From Cheiracanthium punctorium (Eukaryota > Arthropoda > Arachnida > Araneae > Cheiracanthiidae), in contig JAWZYV010019597.1 in the NCBI GenBank assembly GCA_038373885.1, forward strand, positions 372,001 to 436,000: 64,000 bases of DNA, written 5' to 3'. A model generated the notes under the pieces. It had not been told where the DNA came from. It ran no database searches and saw nothing but the letters and a program-made list of their open reading frames with translations. Made by a program: the position numbers and the translations under genes. The stretch's first letter is position 1. Every line of letters begins with the position of its first letter. This document shows, one piece after another, positions 12,738 through 36,718 of this stretch.

Positions 12738-12813
12738 AGATAGCCCCTCTTTGTAAGGTATGCCTATGTCTGGGTTCTTATATGATCTGTAGTACGAGTC
12801 TGAATATCTGCAC

Positions 12814-13095
12814 TGTCGGTAGCCTTCAGGTAAACAGTGGACTGTATTTAATTAGTAAGATATTTTATTTTTGTAGATTGTAATAACAGTTACTGCCAAG
12901 GGGCAGTTTTGTTGCATAAAGTTTTGAACTAGGGTTCAAATGAAGGAGCTGCTGGGAGCATCCGTACAATATGAGATCAAATCTAAATCTGAAGAAAAAA
13001 TACAGAGAAGGGTTGCAACCCGTTCAAATAGGATTGGCGCGTTGGCGTCGGACGGCAAGCGCGCCAAGGAGGCTAAATACAACTAATACAGAACA
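12814..13095 (-). repeat. BEL/Pao 3' LTR
   Basis: On the plus strand it begins TGTCGGTAGCC and ends ...ACAGAACA. On its own (minus) strand it therefore starts TGTTCTG and ends CGACA, the normal TG...CA limits. It contains GC-rich sequence (GGCGCGTTGGCGTCGGACGG) near its own 5' end. Confidence 0.95.
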
Positions 13096-13110
13096 TTCCG
13101 CCGCCCGTTG
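13096..13110 (-). other. Polypurine tract candidate
   Basis: On the minus strand the bases ACGGGCGGCGGAA abut the 3' LTR directly, the usual place for the plus-strand primer of reverse transcription. Confidence 0.6.
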
Positions 13111-13147
13111 AAATAGCCATATTTCAAGAGGAGATAAAAAAAAGGAT

Positions 13148-13174
13148 ATACATATATATATATATATATATATA
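13148..13174. repeat. (AT)n microsatellite in the BEL 3' leader
   Basis: About 12 TA units lie between the pol stop codon and the polypurine tract. Confidence 0.9.
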
Positions 13175-13260
13175 ATGACAAAACATAATATAGAACATTT
13201 ATAAAAACATAAAACAACAATTTGAGCACATGATATTTTGTTGTGAATTTGTTTTAAATT

Positions 13261-16200
13261 TTAAGTATCTTCAATAGGCAGGATACTTAATTTGGTGATG
13301 GGTCTTTTGAATTCACCTTTCGGTGTGCGAACATTTACAACACGCACCTTTCCGTCGGCACCTGGATGTACATCAATGATTCTTCCAATGGACCACTTAC
13401 AAATAGGTAACTCTGTCTCCTTAATTAGCACTAGCATGCCTGGAGTTACATTTTGTTTTTCAAAGAACCATTTGGTTCTTTGTTGGAGGTGGCTCAAATA
13501 ACTGTTTTTCCATAACTTCCAAATATTTTGAACCATTTTTTGTGCCTTTTGCCAACTATTTAAACAATTATCCCGCGTGCCTGTGTAATCTGGTTCAGGT
13601 GGAGAATTAATAGCTCTGCCTATCAAAAAATGACCTGGAGTAAGCACCTCAAAATTATCGGGATCAGGTGATAAGGGGGAAAGTGGTCGAGAATTTAAAA
13701 CACCCTCGATTTGCACCATGATAGTTAAAAATTCCTCTAATGTCAATTTTGAGACACCGATGGTTCGCTTGAAATGATACTTGAAGGATTTAACTCCTGC
13801 CTCCCAAAGACCTCCAAAATTTGGAGCTCTAGGAGGCAGAAACTTCCAATTTATGCCTTCTGTAATAAGATAACTAGAAATTTCGTTATTAGTTTGTTTT
13901 AAGGTATTCAATAAGTGTTTCAACTCAGAATACGCTCCTACAAAATTGGTAGCGTTGTCGCTAAAAATGGTGGAGCTTTTTCCACGACGTGCGAAAAATC
14001 TCTTTAGAGCGGCAAGCAGACCCTGCGTTGTTAAGTCCGAGACTACTTCAAAATGCACAGCTTTAGTATTCATACATATGAATATAGCGACATAGATTTT
14101 GTGAAAAATTCCCTTCCTTTGACCCTTGTACTTAATTTGGAATGGGCCACAGAAATCTAGGCCAACATTATGAAAGGGAGAGGAAAGTGTAACTCTCTCA
14201 GCAGGAAGTTCTCCAATAATCTGATTGGCAACAACTGGCTTTATTTTGAAGCACTTTATACACTTATGTACTACTAGTCTCGCAATACTTCTTCCGTTGA
14301 TGGGCCAGAACTTTTGTCGAACAGTATTTAACAAAGTCTGAGGTCCGACATGCAAATTATTCTTGTGGTAGTACTCGAAAATAATTTTGGTCAATTTGCT
14401 ATTGGATGGGAGAATTATAGGATGTCTTTTATCATAGTTTAAATTTGAATTATTAATTCGACCTCCAACACGAATAACGTCCTCATTGTCGAGAAAGGGA
14501 TTAAGGAACTTTAACTTACTTGAAGTAGGTACAGGTTCTCCTTTCTTTAGTGCAGAAATTTCTGACGAAAAATACTTACCCTGAACCTGTTTGAAAAGGA
14601 TTGATTGCGCGTAATGAATTTCACTGATCACTAATGGTCCGGATCCCTTTGACAAAGGGTTTTTGCAATTGTGGTAAAATCTAAAAATAAATGCTAAAAT
14701 ATTAATTAGTTTACAGAAATTATTAGTCAAGTTAATTAGGCTGTCGATGAAATCAAAGTTTGTTATAGTTAAGGCAGTCTTTGCAACTGGTTTAAGTTCA
14801 AGAGCAGCTGCATCATTCAGGGGAAAGTCACTGTTTTGAGAAAAGTTCACAGATTGTTCCTTGAGGAATGGCGGTCCAATCCACCAAAGGTCATGCTGAA
14901 TTAGTGCCTTGACATCGAGTTCACGCGATAGAACGTCCGCCGGATTTTCAGATGAAGCAACGTGGTACCATTCGTAGTCTTTCGTGAGAAGCTGAATTTG
15001 TGCCACTCTATTTGACACAAACTGTTTTAAAAGATGAGGAGGTGAATCTATCCACGCAAGGGCGATGGTGGAGTCAGAGAACAGTCTAACAGCGTCGATT
15101 TGAAACTTTAAGGCCTCGTAGACTTTCTGGACCAACTTCGACTGCAAAAGACAAGCTTGTAGCTCAAGGCGTGGAATAGTCATGGTTTTCATCGGTGCTA
15201 CTCGTGATTTACTGCAGAGGAGTTTATTCATGCACTCATTTGTGTTCGACACAGTCTCAATGTAGATAACTGCACCGTAAGCAGCCGATGACGCATCTGC
15301 GAATCCATTAATCACAACAGACTGAACGTCGGGTGTCAAGAAGCACCTTGGGACCTTAATGGACTCCGAGTCTGGTAATGCCTTGCAAAAAGTTTCCCAT
15401 TGTTTTGAAATATCTGCGGGTAAAGTTTCGTTCCATTCTAATTTTAATGACCACAACTGTTGCATATATATTTTCACCTTGGCAATAATTGGACCAAGAA
15501 GGCCAAGTGGGTCATATATCCGTGCAATTTGAGAGAATACATCTCGCTTTGTAACACTGCAATTTGTAGTGATGTCAACTTTATACGAGAAAGTGTCACT
15601 GGAACTATTCCATAGCATGCCTAACGTTTTGACTGTAATTTCTTCCGAATTTCGATCAAATGGAAAAGTCTGGGGTTCAGTATTTTGAACCTGGTTTGTG
15701 CACCATTTGTGCAACTGCATGCCACCTCTCAGAAGGAGTTCAGTCAGTTCTGATCGAATTTGTTCAAAACTTTCTAAATCGGATGAGCCGGATAGGCAAT
15801 CATCCATGTAAAAATCTCGAAGTACAATGTTCGAAGCTAAAGGAAAATCATTTCTTTCATCTATTGCCAGCTGTTGCAAAACACGCGTGGCTAAGTAAGG
15901 TGCACACGCAGTGCTGTAAGTGACAGTATTCAATTGAAAAACCTTTGTTGGTGAGTGTTGACTGTCCTTCCACAGGATTTTTTGAAGTTTAGTTTGCGAA
16001 GGATGTAATTCGATCATTCTAAACATTTGTTTAATGTCTGTAGTGAAAGCGTAAATATGTTTTCTAAATCGTATTAAAATAGAAAAGAGATCTTCTTGAA
16101 TTACCCCTCCCTTGCAGAGCAAATCGTTTAGAGAATTTTTCTGTGTAGTCTTGGCACTGGCGTCAAACACCACCCGCAATTTCGTGGTTTTGCTAGTTGG

Positions 16201-18372
16201 TCGCAAAACGCCGTGGTGAGGAAGATAGTAACCTTCATGGCAATCCTCATTTTCTTTCACCTCAACCATGTGGTGTAGGGCTTCGTATTCGGCTAAAAAT
16301 CCAATATAAAGTTCCTTCATAGTAAGATCCCGGTCTAACCTGTGCCATAAATTATTTAACCTTTTCGAAGCAATGCCTTTGGAACTGCCTAACAATGTTT
16401 CAGAGCAATCTGGTTTGAATGGCATTTTAACAACATATCTGCCATCAGGCTTTCTAGAATGTGTTTTTTCAAAGTGCTCATTACAATAATTCAATTCTTC
16501 ACTAGCAACCTTTTTGGTATTTTCAACCTCTTCTACTTCCCAAAAAGCAGTCAATGCCTTATCGAGACGCTCTGATTCCACGGTTAAAAAACATGAGTCG
16601 GATGTATCGATATCCGAATTTGAAGTGTTTAGAGCGCCCGATACAACGTGACCAAAAATAGTTTCAACTAACATTAACTGCGAATCATCAATTTTAATTT
16701 TATGAGAACCTAATAATTGATAAAATATACCAGCACCGATTAATGCGTTTATACGCTTCGGTCTATTCCAATCATTATCCGCTAGCGTTATATTTTCAGG
16801 TAATTTTAAATTGGACGTATGAATAAATGTGGGTGGAAGCTCTGCAATTTTAGGTACTATTAACATATCCAAGTGATACGACTTAGTTTTGTTTCTGTTT
16901 GTGAGCTCAGTACTAACAAATGATTTTGCGGTTAAGCCAGTATCGTTTAAACCAGAGATCGAGACGAGCGTTTTTTGTTTCCGCAATCCTAATAACTCAG
17001 CGCTATAACTGGTTAGTAAATTCACTGTGGAACAACTGTCCAGTGCTGCGATTAATGGTCTATATTCACCAGCACAATCCCTTAAGTAAATCACAGCTGT
17101 GTTTAGAATTACGCAAGAATTTTTTCTCTGCCGCACAAACAAAGTCGACTCTTGAGTGGTCGAGGGGGGGTCTGGCGCCTGGCAGATAGGCGATGATTCA
17201 TTATGTTCAAGTGGATTATGCAGGAGAGAATTGTGGCTTTTCGATTTGCATAAAAAACAGCAGTTTTTTGATAAACAAGGAGAGGAATGTTTATTAAGGC
17301 ATGAAATACAGAGGTTGAATTTTTTTACTATATCAGCTCGATTAGAGACATTCCTTTCTCTAAATTTATGACATCTATAAAGAGAATGCTTCTCGTTACA
17401 GTTTAATACGCAGTTTGATTTTGTATTAGTTAAGAGTGATCTCTGAGGAATCGGCTTATTGCTAGGTTTAGCAATGAAAATAGATTTCCTTTTCTCGGGC
17501 AAATATCCCTGCAAAATTCTGCTACGTTCTTCCAAAAAGCTTAAGAAGTTTTCTAACTTCGGAATTTCATTTTTACTCAGTTTCATTTCGAAACTTTTTC
17601 GTACTTCTGGATCCAGTTTTTGGAACAAAATGTGCATAATTAATATATCTGATAAGTCATTTGACTTAAACTCTAATAAGTTTAATGCACGTAGGTTACA
17701 TCGCGTGTTATCAATCATTTGCATTAATTGATTCGGTGAGTCTGGGACCCTTGAGAGATTTAATAATTTTACAATGTGGCAATCAATGACTGCTCGTTTA
17801 TTTTCATATCTCTCTTCTAGAGAAGACCAAAGTGATTCATATGTATCTTGGGCCGATTCTAATCTTTTAGCTTCTCCTCTTAGACAGCCCTTCAGATAGC
17901 ATAGTTGCTGAGTTGGGCTTAAATCTTTATTATTTCCAATAATTGATGTAAACTGAGCTTTAAAGTTTTGGAAATCTTCATATTTTCCCGAAAATAGTGG
18001 TAACGGTAAGTCGGGAATTTTAAAGTTACTCACATGAGAGGTAGGGATTTCACTTTTGTTTTTATTAGAGTCAAACTTAGAGAGTAAAATCATTAAGCCT
18101 ACCTCTGCTTCCTCGAGCTTCTCTTCTAGTTCGGCTGACGATGCTAAGGCCTCCGTCACATCTGTTTTTTCTGGCAGTAGGGTGTAGGAACGAACGAGAT
18201 CCGCTACGTTGTTTTTTAAATGCGTTGCTCCTTTTAGCTTGCTTCTAAGTAATATTGCCGCTTCCTCAGCATCTTGATCTGCTAGGTTTAAGTTCTTCGT
18301 AAAGTCGCAGAGTTTATTTATTTTTCCTTCGAGAACGCCTTTCTGGCGATTTAAGCTTGTTAAATTTGACAT
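13261..18372 (-). CDS. BEL/Pao gag-pol polyprotein, intact
   Basis: An uninterrupted 1703-codon frame. The start taken is the ATG at 18372-18370 (MSNLTSLNRQ); the open frame extends 11 codons upstream to a TTG in the primer-binding region, which is unlikely to start translation. Domains in order: coiled-coil-like gag N-terminus; DUF1759 gag core (FSGKYEDFQNFKAQF); Cys/His knuckle region (CISCLNKH, CCFLCKSKSH); aspartic protease with DSCS in place of the usual DSGS-type motif (ALDSCSTVNLL); reverse transcriptase with VFDAS and the catalytic YMDD box (FYMDDCLSGS); the A17/RNase H region (GFADASSAAYG, SDSTIALAW, NPADVLSREL); integrase zinc-binding H2C2 region; integrase core with DFCGPF, FSDNATNF and a following E; and a C-terminal DUF5641 (WSIGRIIDVHPG). 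This is the full BEL/Pao order. It encodes the proteins for reverse transcription and integration in the cytoplasm and nucleus. No stop or shift is present, so the copy may be active. Confidence 0.96.
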   Translation of the reverse strand: MSNLTSLNRQKGVLEGKINKLCDFTKNLNLADQDAEEAAILLRSKLKGATHLKNNVADLVRSYTLLPEKTDVTEALASSAELEEKLEEAEVGLMILLSKFDSNKNKSEIPTSHVSNFKIPDLPLPLFSGKYEDFQNFKAQFTSIIGNNKDLSPTQQLCYLKGCLRGEAKRLESAQDTYESLWSSLEERYENKRAVIDCHIVKLLNLSRVPDSPNQLMQMIDNTRCNLRALNLLEFKSNDLSDILIMHILFQKLDPEVRKSFEMKLSKNEIPKLENFLSFLEERSRILQGYLPEKRKSIFIAKPSNKPIPQRSLLTNTKSNCVLNCNEKHSLYRCHKFRERNVSNRADIVKKFNLCISCLNKHSSPCLSKNCCFLCKSKSHNSLLHNPLEHNESSPICQAPDPPSTTQESTLFVRQRKNSCVILNTAVIYLRDCAGEYRPLIAALDSCSTVNLLTSYSAELLGLRKQKTLVSISGLNDTGLTAKSFVSTELTNRNKTKSYHLDMLIVPKIAELPPTFIHTSNLKLPENITLADNDWNRPKRINALIGAGIFYQLLGSHKIKIDDSQLMLVETIFGHVVSGALNTSNSDIDTSDSCFLTVESERLDKALTAFWEVEEVENTKKVASEELNYCNEHFEKTHSRKPDGRYVVKMPFKPDCSETLLGSSKGIASKRLNNLWHRLDRDLTMKELYIGFLAEYEALHHMVEVKENEDCHEGYYLPHHGVLRPTSKTTKLRVVFDASAKTTQKNSLNDLLCKGGVIQEDLFSILIRFRKHIYAFTTDIKQMFRMIELHPSQTKLQKILWKDSQHSPTKVFQLNTVTYSTACAPYLATRVLQQLAIDERNDFPLASNIVLRDFYMDDCLSGSSDLESFEQIRSELTELLLRGGMQLHKWCTNQVQNTEPQTFPFDRNSEEITVKTLGMLWNSSSDTFSYKVDITTNCSVTKRDVFSQIARIYDPLGLLGPIIAKVKIYMQQLWSLKLEWNETLPADISKQWETFCKALPDSESIKVPRCFLTPDVQSVVINGFADASSAAYGAVIYIETVSNTNECMNKLLCSKSRVAPMKTMTIPRLELQACLLQSKLVQKVYEALKFQIDAVRLFSDSTIALAWIDSPPHLLKQFVSNRVAQIQLLTKDYEWYHVASSENPADVLSRELDVKALIQHDLWWIGPPFLKEQSVNFSQNSDFPLNDAAALELKPVAKTALTITNFDFIDSLINLTNNFCKLINILAFIFRFYHNCKNPLSKGSGPLVISEIHYAQSILFKQVQGKYFSSEISALKKGEPVPTSSKLKFLNPFLDNEDVIRVGGRINNSNLNYDKRHPIILPSNSKLTKIIFEYYHKNNLHVGPQTLLNTVRQKFWPINGRSIARLVVHKCIKCFKIKPVVANQIIGELPAERVTLSSPFHNVGLDFCGPFQIKYKGQRKGIFHKIYVAIFICMNTKAVHFEVVSDLTTQGLLAALKRFFARRGKSSTIFSDNATNFVGAYSELKHLLNTLKQTNNEISSYLITEGINWKFLPPRAPNFGGLWEAGVKSFKYHFKRTIGVSKLTLEEFLTIMVQIEGVLNSRPLSPLSPDPDNFEVLTPGHFLIGRAINSPPEPDYTGTRDNCLNSWQKAQKMVQNIWKLWKNSYLSHLQQRTKWFFEKQNVTPGMLVLIKETELPICKWSIGRIIDVHPGADGKVRVVNVRTPKGEFKRPITKLSILPIEDT

Positions 18373-18386
18373 TACGCTAGTTGCTC

Positions 18387-18404
18387 CGGCTGGTCCAAGG
18401 ACCA
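18387..18404 (-). other. Primer-binding site candidate of BEL element
   Basis: Just inside the 5' LTR, after two T, the minus strand reads TGGTCCTTGGACCAGC. It starts with the TGG expected for pairing with a tRNA CCA end, at the position expected for a BEL/Pao primer site. I did not assign the tRNA. Confidence 0.55.
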
Positions 18405-18406
18405 AA

Positions 18407-18688
18407 TGTCGGGAGCCTTCAGGTAAACAGTGGACTGTATTTAATTAGTAAGATATTTTATTTTTGTAGATTGTAATAACAGTTACTGCCAAGGGGCAGT
18501 TTTGTTGCATAAAGTTTTGAACTAGGGTTCAAATGAAGGAGCTGCTGGGAGCATCCGTACAATATGAGATCAAATCTAAATCTGAAGAAAAAATACAGAG
18601 AAGGGTTGCAACCCGTTCAAATAGGATTGGCGCGTTGGCGTCGGACGGCAAGCGCGCCAAGGAGGCTAAATACAACTAATACAGAACA
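18407..18688 (-). repeat. BEL/Pao 5' LTR
   Basis: Same 282 bp as the 3' LTR apart from one visible substitution. It carries the promoter of the element, but no clear TATA box was picked out. Confidence 0.95.
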
Positions 18689-18938
18689 TGCACTTTTAGA
18701 CTCATAGTGTGTACATCACTTGAGTCTTGGATTTGTAAAGTGTCTGTATCAGTTGAGTATTCGATGATCCAGAACGAACCTATGGCTCGCGATATTAGAT
18801 GCTGATCCACAACTAAAAACAGTCTTGTTCACTAGGCAAAAACAAAAGTTCTCTAATTTTTGGATATTTTTACGAAATTCCCTGATATTTCCAGATGGAT
18901 AAAGTACCCTGACTTTTCCATAATCTGTGGCCACCCTG

Positions 18939-19276
18939 CAGGAGTTTATAAAATAGATTTTACTAATGAAGGAATGAATTCCAGGAAAACATACATCAAC
19001 GTTTCAAGAAGAAGAATATGTGAACAATTAAAGGAACATAAAAACAACTTAAAATTCGGAAAACCCTCTATCGCATTATCTCATTACACTAAAAACAAGA
19101 AAATTACAATAGATTTCAATAATGTAAAGAAATTATCTAATTACAATAACCATAACTATGGATTTTTATGTGAAGTGTTACAGATCTTAACTGTAAATGA
19201 AACCATTAATGATGTGATGCCTGCACAAATAGACGAGGGGTGGAGAAGACTTATAATGGCAAGGAAGCAGAACTGA
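18939..19276 (+). pseudogene. Penelope-like element, GIY-YIG endonuclease half
   Basis: The frame immediately right of the insertion reads AGVYKIDFTNEGMNSRKTYI, then NVSRRRICEQLKEHKNNLKF. This is the GIY-YIG nuclease of Penelope-like elements, which nicks target DNA: GVY, then Y-I, then the catalytic Arg region. The second motif is YIN instead of YIG. The frame ends at 19276 (WRRLIMARKQN). It continues the reverse transcriptase half at 11360-12377 in the same orientation, so one element was split by 6.5 kb of later insertions. Confidence 0.85.
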
Positions 19277-20242
19277 AACAGCACAAAGCTTGAAGATGGC
19301 TATGAGAGCTAGCCAAAAGTACTTTAGTGACTTTAATGGTTTAAACAGTTTTAAAAGGTGTTTTTAATAAAACTTTTAATCATAATGATTACACTTTTTT
19401 ACTTTCAAAAATAAAATAGAGCTGAAAATAGCAAAAAATCGCTAGGAAATTCGAGAATGTTTGGATTTTCAGATTTTAAAGTAGCGCAGATTCTTTTATT
19501 TATTTTCATGCATAATTATGAAAAATTTAAAGTGTATCGTACAAACGGTGTAGATGTTATTATGCTTTTTGTCTTAACTTTTCAATCTTTGAGTAATGAT
19601 GATAAAAGTTTTATTTTAGAGTGGTTACCCAGAATTGTTACAGAATCAGTGAATCAGGGATCAGCATAACTATACAGTAGGATTTTAAAGTCAGGAAATG
19701 CAAACATTTTAATGGTATATTATTGAGACTTAAAAATATCACTTGATACAGGAGTGCGAGATTAAATATATAAGAAAATACATTTTTCAAATACTTTAAG
19801 GGTTAAACAGTCCACTTTTTAGCTGTCACCATTAATTTTTTTTTTTTTAAAGGGAGAAGAGGCAAAAGGTTTTGAATTTTTATACATAACTGAATTAAGT
19901 TTGAGTCACTAGGTAAAATATTTAAAATCCAGTATAAATGCATATTTCACTTCACATAGTTTAAATCTACATTAAAGTTTGTAAAATCAGGTTAAAAACA
20001 AAGTTTTAAAAATCTTTAATTTTTATAATAATAAAAAAAAGAAGGTAGTTTACACCGGCAATCTTGATTCTCGATAAAAACATTTCTGAAAACAAAACAA
20101 CAAAGAACAATGATTAAAGTTGTAGGATATAAAAATCCCCTCTTATTACAGATGTTTAAAATATAAAGCTGATTTATTCAAGGTACTTTGCATGATTGAA
20201 AGCTAAAATTCAAATGAAAATAAACACATACAAAAAAAATAT
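19277..20242. other. Downstream flank of ALKBH6, no gene
   Basis: No conserved exon is visible. The phrase around 19640-19665 (GTTACAGAATCAGTGAATCAGGGATCAGCATAAC) and the phrase at about 19415 (AGAGCTGAAAATAG) recur in reverse at 43225-43305, suggesting an uncharacterised dispersed repeat. Confidence 0.45.
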
Positions 20243-20243
20243 T

Positions 20244-35606
<15,363 letters not shown>

Positions 35607-36089
35607 TACTGTAACGTAGAGATGTATATAAAATTTAAATTAATTTAATAATGCACAGAGATATCGAAACCGCATATCACCAATCCACAGCAATGTTTAC
35701 AAATATATAGAGCTGTCACCATGACTCGTTCTGTAAAATTATTAATTAAAGAAACCTGTTTTATTTAGTTTAAAATATTTCAGTTCCTGATAAAAACGCT
35801 AGATTATAGTGCACCTTTTAGTATTTTACAGATTAAACAGAGTTCTGATTGATGTTCGAAATGCTTTAGATACGTATACTCCATGATTTTTTTTTTTTTT
35901 TTTCGCCTGTAAATACAATCCATCTCAACACAGCATTTCACAAATTTTGATTTGATATATTGGCAACACTAATTTTCTTCTTTCTTCTTAGCTCAGCGGC
36001 CGGCGAGATCGCGTACGTTAGGCTAACGTAATTGTTTAATCAGATTGGGTTATTATACTGTTCATTTCGTTCGATAATTCAGTTGTAAG
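35607..36089. promoter_or_regulatory. Likely bidirectional promoter, ALKBH6 / RNA-binding gene
   Basis: The 5' ends of the two host genes face each other across this stretch. It includes the ALKBH6 5' UTR, the untranslated first exon of the RNA-binding gene (ends at donor GTAAGT, 36090), and a short GC-rich core near 35995-36030 in otherwise AT-rich DNA. A 17-bp palindrome TACGTTAGGCTAACGTA lies at 36014-36030. An inverted CCAAT (ATTGG) is near 36044. No TATA box is obvious. Transcription starts are not visible from sequence. Confidence 0.6.
36014..36030. promoter_or_regulatory. 17-bp perfect palindrome in shared promoter
   Basis: TACGTTAG and CTAACGTA are exact complements around a single G. 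It could be a symmetric protein-binding site acting on both genes; the binding factor is unknown. Confidence 0.5.
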
Positions 36090-36706
36090 GTAAGTTTTCT
36101 TTTAAAGTTGTGTAGCGTAATACTTTTTCAATATTTGCATTCAGTAATGTATAGATTTAATTTAACCTAAACGCGTGTCTTATGAAATGGTGGCGTAAGC
36201 AGCCATTTTCTACTACGAAAATTTCTTCGAAATGCTTGCTTTCAAGCTGGATAAAAATATGATGTTAAGCGTAAATAATGGATAATGTAAGCATTAAAAG
36301 GTTGTAAAACTAAGATATTTACAAAATGATGACTTTAAAATTTCGATCATCATACGAAATAAGCTGATGTGCATGAGTGCGTGAATGCCATGTTAGATCA
36401 GCGTTGCCGCCATTGATGTTCAGTGATATTTAGAAGTTAATTTACAATGACATTTCTTTTGAGGATTAAATAGTTTCAATACCAAGCATGCGATTTTTAT
36501 TTTTTATTCGATTTGCTTTTGCATGTATGTATCTGATATTTGATTAATTTGATGGCTTTTCTAAATATCGCTATTAAGATTTAAAAGTAACAATTTAATG
36601 CAGTAAATTTTATTAGTAGTTCATAATTCTCTAGATGTGTGTCTGATGTGGTATATTATCTTATAATTATATTCCGATTTCATTTTAGGTCTTCCATCAC
36701 AAAGAT

Positions 36707-36718
36707 ATGTCTGCTCCT
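36707..36718 (+). CDS. RNA-binding gene, coding exon 1 (MSAP)
   Basis: The exon starts at 36689 after TTTCATTTTAG, with 18 nt of 5' UTR; donor GTAAGT at 36719. Confidence 0.88.

Larger units (their letters stand above)
12814..18688 (-). mobile_element. BEL/Pao LTR retrotransposon, full length
   Basis: Two 282-bp LTRs (12814-13095 and 18407-18688) flank one long gag-pol gene on the minus strand. A perfect 5-bp target duplication TGCAC (12809-12813 and 18689-18693) fits BEL/Pao. The LTRs differ at only one base that I could find (TGTCGGT versus TGTCGGG near the plus-strand left end), so the insertion is very young. There is no envelope-like frame: pol is followed directly by a short AT-rich leader and the polypurine tract. 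Confidence 0.96.
12378..18938 (-). mobile_element. CAGGGTG-end DNA element, copy C, split by BEL
   Basis: The outer ends CAGGGTGGCTACAGAAATT (12378) and ...GTGGCCACCCTG (18938) match, in reverse orientation, the ends of two copies elsewhere (22238-23002 and 59461-60381). The right-hand 250 bp matches those copies closely, including the block around CTAGGCAAAAAC and CCCTGATATTTCC. The flanks CAGGC/CAGGA give a 5-bp duplication with one mismatch. The left 430 bp beyond the first 40 bp does not match the other copies, so this is a different subfamily or a rearranged copy. It inserted into the Penelope-like element, and the BEL element 12814-18688 then inserted into it. Confidence 0.75.

Noticed and set aside
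15660..15923. Plus-strand frames across 15660-17731
   Set aside because: Antisense shadows of the intact BEL/Pao frame.
13261..18372. Endogenous retrovirus with envelope
   Set aside because: Domain order is BEL/Pao and no envelope-like frame lies between pol and the 3' LTR.
13261..18405. gag-pol start at the upstream TTG (18405)
   Set aside because: The extra 11 codons fall in the primer-binding region; the ATG at 18372 is the better start.
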